Positions 1 through 5,632 of a stretch of 8,019 bases of DNA are shown here, in pieces. Numbering within the stretch: position 1 is the first letter of the stretch; each line of letters starts with the position of its first letter. The notes below the pieces were generated by a model. It made no database searches. It saw nothing but the letters and a program-made list of their open reading frames with translations, and had not been told where the DNA came from. The stretch comes from CAIXRL01 sp964619155 (GTDB taxonomy: Bacteria > Eisenbacteria > RBG-16-71-46): the NCBI GenBank assembly GCA_964619155.1, contig CAZUEM010000155.1:1-8019 (forward strand), in the 5' to 3' direction. The translations under genes and the position numbers were made by a program.

Positions 1-15
1 GAGGATTTCGTCCTC
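1..15. other. Small inverted repeat at window edge
   Basis: GAGGA and TCCTC form a perfect 5-bp stem around a 5-base loop (TTTCG). It lies at the extreme left edge, so it could be the end of a longer hairpin such as the terminator of a gene to the left. No T-run follows. It may be chance. Confidence 0.25.
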
Positions 16-55
16 ATACGAACACCGGCTAGCACGCACGAAAAGCTACTTGACG

Positions 56-67
56 CCCCCCCCCCCC
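56..67. repeat. Homopolymeric C tract (12 C)
   Basis: An uninterrupted run of 12 C lies about 140 bases before the start of the large exported-protein gene. It directly follows TTGACG (50-55), which resembles a -35 hexamer. No convincing -10 box is visible at normal spacing. Long C or G runs are prone to slipped-strand length change and to sequencing or assembly error, so the true length is uncertain. The rest of positions 1-206 shows no credible gene. Confidence 0.8.
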
Positions 68-193
68 TGTCGAGCGACTTTCTGACCAGCCGCAACGAGG
101 CACCCCCGCCTGCACCGCCGCAGTCCTTCCAGCACCCCCTCGCCGCGTTGCCCCGAGCGGCATCGCAATGCTTCACGCCGGTTCCCCTCAATC

Positions 194-202
194 GGAGGAG
201 GG
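194..202 (+). promoter_or_regulatory. Ribosome binding site deciding the start of the large exported protein
   Basis: A purine run GGAGGAGGG contains a full AGGAGG core (196-201) that ends 5 bases before the ATG at 207. The upstream in-frame ATG at 168 has no comparable site. The site lies inside the reading frame opened at 168, which argues that translation begins at 207 and places the signal peptide exactly at the N-terminus. Confidence 0.8.
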
Positions 203-206
203 TGTC

Positions 207-3200
207 ATGCGATGGCGAGGCTGTGCCTTTGCCTTCGGCGTGCTGTCGGTCGTCTTCACCTCCGCCCATGCTGGCGGCATGCTCGACTGCGGTACGTGGC
301 GGGACACGACGCTGCAGGTGAGTGGCGGCGCATCGTCTGACTTCACGCCGTACCGCAGAGGCGTCTACCGTGTCGACTTGACTGCGCGAGATATCGAGTT
401 TCAGTGGGATCCTCTGTACACGTCAATGATCACCACGGACGTCAGAACCACACTGCACCACTTCCACGACGGGCTCGCCGTCTCCTCCGCCCTCTCACCG
501 CTCGCGACCGACGCGAACACGCTGCAGGCGTTCTACAACTACTTCCGCCAGCGCGGCTCTGACTGGAACACGTGGGACGCGAGCGACTCGCTCGCCTTCC
601 GCATGGGCAAGGGCCGGGACGACACCACCACATGGGTAGGGCAGTATACGAACGCCGACCGCGCTCACGTCGATCTGTACGTCCTGCATCCCAGCCAAGC
701 CACCGTCGGCGGCGCATACCCGTCGTGGTTCGACGGGCCCAACGAGGACGTGTCGACGGGCCATTCATCGGGCGACTTGCGACACAGAAACTCGATCATG
801 GTGACCGGCCCCTGGAGCAGCCAGTCCATCGATCTCTCGGGGACCGGCTGGACGTCCCCGCAGGGGTATCGGCGGCTCAACTTCGCGCACGAGACCATGC
901 ATGGGCTGCCGCTCGAGGGCGGCGGCCTCGGGGAGACCGGTGACGGCTACATCGGACACCTCGACGAGCTGTGGTCCGCGGGCGCAGAGGCCGTCGTCGG
1001 CATCAAGGACTCGACCGAGGTCACGAGCGAGGTCCCGTATACGTGGCCGTTCCTGTCGAACTACCAGCAGCGCACGTCTTTCATGGCCTACGTCGGCTAC
1101 AACTTCCTCAACGAGGACCAGAACCGAACGCTCGCCGGCATTCACGACGATCTCATGTACCGGTGGAGCCGGGGTGACCGCAAGCTGACCGGCCTGCGGG
1201 ATCGGCTCGGCGACGACAGCTGCTTCACCTGCGCGGGCAAGGGCTACTTCCGCCCGGGCGGCGAGAGCCTCGCGAATGGGGCGCGCTTCGCTCTGCTCCA
1301 CCACAACTGGCGGGTCGCGAACTTCGTGAACCGGCCCTCGCTCGACGAGGGGCAGTACGGCTTCCCGTCCTGGAGCGGATTCTCGCCGGGCCATCTGCAG
1401 AAGGCCTGGCAGGACATGGACTATCTGGCTAGCGACGACCTTGTCGCGATTCCGCCGATCGTCACCGTCGGCCCTCGACAGGCGCTTCGCGAGACGACGT
1501 TCGCCCACCAGCGCTCGTTCCGCGGCGGCACCGAGCCCCTCATCCTGCAACCGATGGGCTCGAACTACTGGGTGATTCGCGCCGACGGGGCGCTGTGGAA
1601 CCAGAACCGCGATCTCGTGGTGCGCGTCTCGCCGCGGGGCCGCTACCTCGAGTACTCGCGGTATTCCCCGGATCCACGCTTTCCACCGGAGAAACAGCTG
1701 CGCTTCATGGCTTCGATCGTGGCGTACAACTCGACTGATCCGGGCGGGGACGAGTCGGACCTCTGGAAGTATCCGGGCAATGCCGTTTGGAGCTCACCAG
1801 TGGTCTGGGTCGACACGGATAGCCTGACCAGCGATCTCGAGATCGTTGTTCCCAACTTCGGCCTCACGCACAAGTGTGCGGTCCTCGTGCTGAGCCTCGG
1901 GGACGAGCGAGGGGACTGGATCGGTTCGAACCTCATCCCCGGGTTCCAGGCCCAACCCTACCGACTCGACCTCTCGCTCAAGCCGAGCGGGCAGGACGGC
2001 CGGCTTCCCGTGCCGTTCAGCACCACGGCGGGCTACAACGAGGATTACGCCTCCTGGTCGCCGGCCGGCGACGAGCTCGTCTTCATGGCGAAGCTCCCGC
2101 AGTTCTCGAGCGCGACGCAGATCTACCGAATGAAGCTCGATGGCACCGGCCTCACGCGCCTCGCGCCGCAGGTGAACCACCAGTACGCCCCCGACTGGTC
2201 GCCGCGCGGCAACCTGATCGCGTTCGAGGGCGTCACGGAACAGGGCGACAGCCGCATCTGGATGGTCAACCTGGACACGCCGTGGAACAGCGCCTACGAC
2301 GTCTCGAACCTGCCCGGCGTCGAGACAATGCCGAGTTTCCAGCCGAACGGCCAGGGGTTGGCCTTCATCCACATTCCTCCGTACAGCGGCACCTGGGAGC
2401 TGCGCTGGGCCTCGTACGACGGCACCGGCGCTCGCGTCGTGGCGACGTTTCCCGCGGTACAGGCAACTCCTCGCCCCGCTTGGAATCCGAGCGGGACGCG
2501 CATCTACTTGACGCTCAACGACTCGCTCTACTCGGTGTCAGTCTCGGGCGGCTCCTTGGCTCCCGATCAGACGGTGCGTGTACCTGTCAGGTGGATCGAC
2601 TTCCACGGCGGGCGCGGACGAGCGCTCGTCGGCACCGCGCTGCCAGTGCCCAATCAGGCGGATTACACTAGTAACTTCATGGCCGCGCAGCAGTACATCC
2701 AGACGGCGAATCGAATCGCGCTCCTCGACACCGCCGCTGCGAGCCGTGACACCTCGTTCCGCTACGCCGTGCGCCAACCGGCCGAGACCCTCCACCCGCG
2801 GTATTCGCCGGATGGCACCCGCATCGCCTTCACGCAGACCGATGCCTCGGGTCGCGGCGACCTGTACGTGGGCCGCATTACGCCCAACCACGCGCCCTTG
2901 CTCTACCCGATCGAGGACATCTCCGAGCCCGCCTGCGTGCCGATGCTGTTCCAGTTCACGGCCAGCGATCCGGACGGCGAGGCACTCACCTACCGCGCCG
3001 ACTACTTGCCACCCGGCGCCTCGATCGTGAACGGCAACTGGTTCCGCTGGCAGTCTCCCTCGGTGGGCGACTACCACGTCGTCTTCCGGGCGCTGGACGG
3101 CTCCGCCGGCGTCTCGAGCCGGGTCGTGCGCATCCAGATCTTCGACGACGGCCAGTGCTACGAGGCGCTCGGCGAGGGCGGTGGAGGCGGCGCTGGTTTC

Positions 3201-4370
3201 CGCGGCCGCACGGCCGATGCGAACCGGCTGATCCCGTTCGGCTCGGGGACGACGCCGATCGCCAACTCGCTCCTCGATGGCGCCCACCCGGACGTGTGGA
3301 TCGAGCAGATCGCTCGCCTCACGGCCGCGAGCGTGTTCGAGGACGGTACGGTGCAGTCGTCGCTGCTCGCCAGGCTCGCCGGAGTGACGACCATCGACCG
3401 CGCGGGACTCATCGCCGTCGATCACCCGGCGGGCAGCGAGGCTTTCTCGACTCCGGACGGCATCGTGGTCGGGTATCGGCAGGCTGTGGCCAGCGCGGTG
3501 GACGGGAACGGCACCGAGCAGGCGCCGCTGCCCGGGGACGAGTCGGGTGAGCCGCTGACGCTGGCGGCCGGGGCGACGCTGGACGTGACGCTTCCCGCCA
3601 ACGCCCGTGAAGGAGTGGTGCTCGACTGCGCGCGGGGGAACAGGCCGCCGGCCGAATCGGAGTCCGGCATCGAGGTCGCAGTCGAGTCAGGAGGTGCCTG
3701 GCAGCCGCTCGCGCGACTGCATCCGCGCCTGAAGCGTGATCGGCTCGCGATCGCTCTGTCCGGAATGGCCCGCGTGCGCCTCACGGCGCTGAGTGACGTG
3801 CAACTCCGGAGCGTCGACGGGTTGGCCTCGGGCAATGCAACCCGTGAGTCGGTGACGCTGCACGCGGTGGCGCCGGGCCCGATCGAGGACGTCGACTCAC
3901 CGGCGGCCCTGCTGGCCGACGACGACGACGGCGTCGCGCTGGACAATTCGCAGACGCTGACGCTCTCGTTCGCTCCGCCGGTCGCGCCGCAGGGCACGAC
4001 TCGGACGCACTTCCTGACGCTGCGGGCGAGGTACTCGCTCGCTTCGGCGGGTACTGCGCGAGGGCAACAGGTGGATGCCGAACTGCCGGCCCGCTTCGCG
4101 TTCGCACCGGGCGTCCCGAACCCATTCGGCCGCTCGACGACGCTTCGCTTCGACGTGCCCCGCGCCTCTCGCGTGCGCCTGGAGGCGTTCGACGTTCTCG
4201 GCCGGCGGGTGCGCACGCTGGTCGACGGCGCGTTTGCGGCCGGATCGCACGCCGTCAACTGGGATGGCTCGGGCGACGACGGCGCGCCGGCGCACCCGGG
4301 CATCTACCTGGTGCGAATGAGCGCCGCGGGCTTCACCGCCCACCGGCGGATCGTGCGGCTCGCGAACTGA
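207..4370 (+). CDS. Large exported multidomain protein: zincin-like HExxH region, PD40/TolB-like propeller, Ig-like domain, FlgD-like C-terminal domain
   Basis: This 1387-residue protein is probably exported and cell-surface or extracellular; its substrate is unknown. The start at 207 is chosen over the in-frame ATG at 168 because of the Shine-Dalgarno and because it opens directly on a signal peptide (RWR n-region, hydrophobic residues 6-18, AHA cleavage site at 20-22). Residues about 25-400 contain HETMH (H228, E229, H232), a zincin-type zinc motif, then SFMAY (291-295), resembling a metzincin Met-turn, and a CxxC pair (C339, C342). Residues about 600-890 hold repeated WSPxG / YSPDGTRIAF-type blades (W617, W664, S710, W759, Y866), typical of PD40/TolB-like beta-propellers. 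Residues 894-980 look like an Ig/cadherin-like putative domain (NHAP start, DPDGEALTY). A Gly-rich linker (989-997) precedes an unrecognised beta-rich region. Residues 1297-1387 (PNPF, DVLGRRVRTL, PGIYLVRM) match the FlgD-like/type-A sorting-like C-terminal domain. It stands alone, with no operon partner in the window. Protease activity is inferred only from the motif. Confidence 0.85.
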   Translation: MRWRGCAFAFGVLSVVFTSAHAGGMLDCGTWRDTTLQVSGGASSDFTPYRRGVYRVDLTARDIEFQWDPLYTSMITTDVRTTLHHFHDGLAVSSALSPLATDANTLQAFYNYFRQRGSDWNTWDASDSLAFRMGKGRDDTTTWVGQYTNADRAHVDLYVLHPSQATVGGAYPSWFDGPNEDVSTGHSSGDLRHRNSIMVTGPWSSQSIDLSGTGWTSPQGYRRLNFAHETMHGLPLEGGGLGETGDGYIGHLDELWSAGAEAVVGIKDSTEVTSEVPYTWPFLSNYQQRTSFMAYVGYNFLNEDQNRTLAGIHDDLMYRWSRGDRKLTGLRDRLGDDSCFTCAGKGYFRPGGESLANGARFALLHHNWRVANFVNRPSLDEGQYGFPSWSGFSPGHLQKAWQDMDYLASDDLVAIPPIVTVGPRQALRETTFAHQRSFRGGTEPLILQPMGSNYWVIRADGALWNQNRDLVVRVSPRGRYLEYSRYSPDPRFPPEKQLRFMASIVAYNSTDPGGDESDLWKYPGNAVWSSPVVWVDTDSLTSDLEIVVPNFGLTHKCAVLVLSLGDERGDWIGSNLIPGFQAQPYRLDLSLKPSGQDGRLPVPFSTTAGYNEDYASWSPAGDELVFMAKLPQFSSATQIYRMKLDGTGLTRLAPQVNHQYAPDWSPRGNLIAFEGVTEQGDSRIWMVNLDTPWNSAYDVSNLPGVETMPSFQPNGQGLAFIHIPPYSGTWELRWASYDGTGARVVATFPAVQATPRPAWNPSGTRIYLTLNDSLYSVSVSGGSLAPDQTVRVPVRWIDFHGGRGRALVGTALPVPNQADYTSNFMAAQQYIQTANRIALLDTAAASRDTSFRYAVRQPAETLHPRYSPDGTRIAFTQTDASGRGDLYVGRITPNHAPLLYPIEDISEPACVPMLFQFTASDPDGEALTYRADYLPPGASIVNGNWFRWQSPSVGDYHVVFRALDGSAGVSSRVVRIQIFDDGQCYEALGEGGGGGAGFRGRTADANRLIPFGSGTTPIANSLLDGAHPDVWIEQIARLTAASVFEDGTVQSSLLARLAGVTTIDRAGLIAVDHPAGSEAFSTPDGIVVGYRQAVASAVDGNGTEQAPLPGDESGEPLTLAAGATLDVTLPANAREGVVLDCARGNRPPAESESGIEVAVESGGAWQPLARLHPRLKRDRLAIALSGMARVRLTALSDVQLRSVDGLASGNATRESVTLHAVAPGPIEDVDSPAALLADDDDGVALDNSQTLTLSFAPPVAPQGTTRTHFLTLRARYSLASAGTARGQQVDAELPARFAFAPGVPNPFGRSTTLRFDVPRASRVRLEAFDVLGRRVRTLVDGAFAAGSHAVNWDGSGDDGAPAHPGIYLVRMSAAGFTAHRRIVRLAN

Positions 4371-4394
4371 AGCGGCGAGTACGCCGCTGCTGCG

Positions 4395-4429
4395 ACGAGG
4401 GGGGCCGGGGTGACCCGGCCCCAGCTCGT
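4395..4429 (+). terminator. GC-rich hairpin terminator after the exported-protein gene
   Basis: A perfect 9-bp stem, GGGGCCGGG (4401-4409) with CCCGGCCCC (4414-4422), closes a GTGA loop of the stable GNRA class. A lower stem ACGAG (4395-4399) with CTCGT (4425-4429) extends it past a small internal loop. It starts 24 bases after the stop codon at 4370. Only two T follow, so it is a weak-tail intrinsic terminator or an mRNA 3'-end stabiliser; high-GC bacteria often lack a clear U tract. Confidence 0.65.
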
Positions 4430-4714
4430 TACCCTCCCTGCGAGCTACAGTCGAGCGGGCCGTCCCAGCAAAGCGGACGAGGCTGGCCTGGGCCATAGGC
4501 CCGCCGGCAGCCGGGTCCATGACCCCCGCGACAAGAATCCGACGCGAACATCGCGCCCGCCCGCGCCGGTCCCGCAGGGGCTCACCACCCCGGCCGCGGA
4601 CCCCCGCGCCGCCAACTCCATGCCGGCGGCCCGTTCAGTCGCGCGTCAGCCGCGCCCGGCAAGCCCACCCTGAACACCGCCCGGACCCCGCAGCTTGCCG
4701 CGCCCCCCGGCCCA
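4430..4714. other. Intergenic region without a recognised gene
   Basis: These 285 bases between the exported-protein gene and the Feo operon hold no convincing coding region: short open frames here have low-complexity Arg/Pro/Ala products and no good ribosome site. I recognise no riboswitch, tRNA or small-RNA family. The only clear local structure is the hairpin at 4482-4508. The stretch is strongly GC- and C-rich until the AT-rich block beginning near 4714. Confidence 0.6.
4482..4508 (+). other. Bulged hairpin in intergenic region
   Basis: GGGCC (4490-4494), ATA, GGCCC (4498-4502) forms a 5-bp inner stem. GCTGGC (4482-4487) pairs with GCCGGC (4503-4508), including one G-T wobble, giving about 11 bp with a two-base bulge. 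No T tract follows. It could be a second transcript-end structure, part of the leader of the Feo operon, or chance pairing in GC-rich DNA. Confidence 0.3.
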
Positions 4715-4734
4715 TTGTTAACGTTCCTCAACAA
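4715..4734. promoter_or_regulatory. Candidate operator/promoter dyad upstream of the Feo operon
   Basis: TTGTT and AACAA arms flank 10 bases, making a 20-base imperfect dyad. It sits in an AT-rich island (about 4714-4739) that stands out sharply from the GC-rich surroundings, and lies 65 bases before the ATG of a DtxR-type repressor. Overlapping short palindromes GTTAAC (4717-4722) and AACGTT (4720-4725) lie in the left half. TTGTTA could also serve as a -35 element, but no good -10 is seen at 16-18 bases. It does not match the classical 19-base DtxR/IdeR consensus, so binding by the neighbouring regulator is inferred from position and symmetry only. Confidence 0.4.
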
Positions 4735-4751
4735 AGTTCAGGCCGCTCCCT

Positions 4752-4761
4752 GCAGGCCTGC
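4752..4761. promoter_or_regulatory. Perfect 10-base palindrome in Feo operon leader
   Basis: GCAGGCCTGC is a perfect palindrome between the AT-rich dyad and the regulator start. It could be part of an operator, or an accidental palindrome in GC-rich DNA. No matching second copy was noticed in the leader. Confidence 0.2.
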
Positions 4762-4799
4762 GGATTCGCCGGCGGCGCGCCCGCGCCGCGGCCCGCCCG

Positions 4800-5375
4800 A
4801 TGGGCGCACACGATTCGAGGTTCACCTTGGACATCTGGAAGCGGTTCGGCGAGAAGGAAGTCAGCCACTCGATGGCGCACTACCTCCAGGCGGTGGCGGC
4901 GCTCAAGGCCGACAAGGGCCACGCCCGCGTGGTGGACATCGCCGACAACCTCGGCGTCTCGAAGAGCGGCGTGACCTCGATGCTGCGCTCGCTGCAGTCG
5001 CGCGGCCTCGTTTCGCACGAGCGCTACGGCGCGGTCGAGCTGACGCCCGCGGGCCAGCGGCTCGCGGCGCGCACCGAGTCGAGCCGCCGCGTGCTCACGA
5101 TGTTCCTCACCGAGATCCTCGGCGTGCCCGAGGCGGTCGCCAGCGAGGACGCCTGCATGATCGAGCACCTCGTCAGCCCCGAGGTCTCGCTCGAACTGCT
5201 GCGCATGACGACGTTCGTCCGTTCACAGCACCCGGCGGCGGTCGCGTTCCGCGAGGCGTACAAGGCGAGCCCGCGCTCGTGCGCCGAGCACGCTCCGGGC
5301 GCCTGCGACCTGTGCGGCGCCACCTGCCTGCGCGAGTCGCTGGTCAGCGAGATCGGCGACGGGAAGACGGCGTGA
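4800..5375 (+). CDS. DtxR/MntR-family metal-dependent transcriptional regulator with Cys-rich C-terminal tail
   Basis: This 191-residue cytoplasmic repressor is expected to bind DNA when loaded with Fe(II) or Mn(II) and to control the Feo genes behind it. Residues about 20-80 form the winged helix-turn-helix (VVDIADNLGVSKSGVTSML, then the wing ending LTPAGQRLA). Residues about 85-150 resemble the DtxR dimerisation/metal domain; ACMIEH gives C119, E122 and H123, equivalent to C102, E105 and H106 of DtxR. By eye alignment, positions equivalent to DtxR H79, E83 and H98 are not conserved, and M10 appears to be His. There is no SH3-like third domain. Instead the tail carries C161, H164, C169, C172 and C176, a possible Fe-S or zinc site. 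The ATG at 4800 has no clear ribosome site; an in-frame TTG at 4827 with GAGG 6 bases upstream is a real alternative (182 residues). The stop overlaps the feoA start in GTGA. Whether it senses Fe or Mn is not decided. Confidence 0.88.
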   Translation: MGAHDSRFTLDIWKRFGEKEVSHSMAHYLQAVAALKADKGHARVVDIADNLGVSKSGVTSMLRSLQSRGLVSHERYGAVELTPAGQRLAARTESSRRVLTMFLTEILGVPEAVASEDACMIEHLVSPEVSLELLRMTTFVRSQHPAAVAFREAYKASPRSCAEHAPGACDLCGATCLRESLVSEIGDGKTA

Positions 5376-5632
5376 GCGATCGCGCGGCCGCCGGCGACGC
5401 GGGCGAGCGCCCGCTCGACACGCTCTCGCCCGGCGAGGGCGGCCGTATCGCGCGCATCGACGCCGAGCCCGCGATCGCGCGCCGGCTGATGGAGCTGGGC
5501 CTCGTGCCCGGCACCGAGATCGAGATGGTGCGCACGGCGCCGCTCGGCGATCCGCTCGAGGTGGCCGTGCGCGGGCTGCACCTGTCGCTGCGCCGCTCCG
5601 AGGCCGGGCAGATCCATGTCGCGCCCCGCTGA
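5372..5632 (+). CDS. feoA: Ferrous iron transport protein FeoA
   Basis: This small 86-residue cytoplasmic SH3-like protein of the Feo system is thought to assist or regulate FeoB. The family signature is clear: LSPGEGGRIARI (18-29), the helix RRLMELGLVPGTEIEMV (37-53) with its conserved LGLxPG turn, then LEVAVRGLHLSLRRSEAGQI in the C-terminal strands. The GTG start at 5372 overlaps the regulator's stop (GTGA), indicating translational coupling; a weak purine run GGGAAG lies just upstream. The frame is open well upstream, but that part is the out-of-frame shadow of the regulator. The last 17 bases overlap feoB. The first 14 residues are a polar Ala/Gly-rich lead-in before the fold. Confidence 0.92.
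   Translation: MSDRAAAGDAGERPLDTLSPGEGGRIARIDAEPAIARRLMELGLVPGTEIEMVRTAPLGDPLEVAVRGLHLSLRRSEAGQIHVAPR

Noticed and set aside
168..206. Upstream start of the exported protein at 168
   Set aside because: It would place 13 extra residues before the signal peptide and has no ribosome site, while AGGAGG sits 5 bases before the ATG at 207.
2538..4303. Long minus-strand frames (2538-3425 and 3422-4303)
   Set aside because: They are antisense to the exported-protein gene, whose frame shows recognisable domains throughout; their products are low complexity without family features.
4410..4673. Short open frame in the intergenic region
   Set aside because: The product is Pro/Arg/Ala-rich without motif. 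The start overlaps the terminator hairpin and there is no ribosome site.
4430..4799. Riboswitch or structured RNA leader for the Feo operon
   Set aside because: No conserved cores (for example cobalamin, Mn yybP-ykoY or NiCo type) could be recognised. The hairpin at 4482-4508 alone is not enough in such GC-rich DNA.
4715..5632. A single 305-residue protein ending in FeoA
   Set aside because: Only the last 86 residues resemble a real family (FeoA). The earlier part is Arg/Ala/Gly low complexity in the shadow frame of the DtxR-type regulator. The GTG at 5372 with the GTGA overlap explains feoA better.
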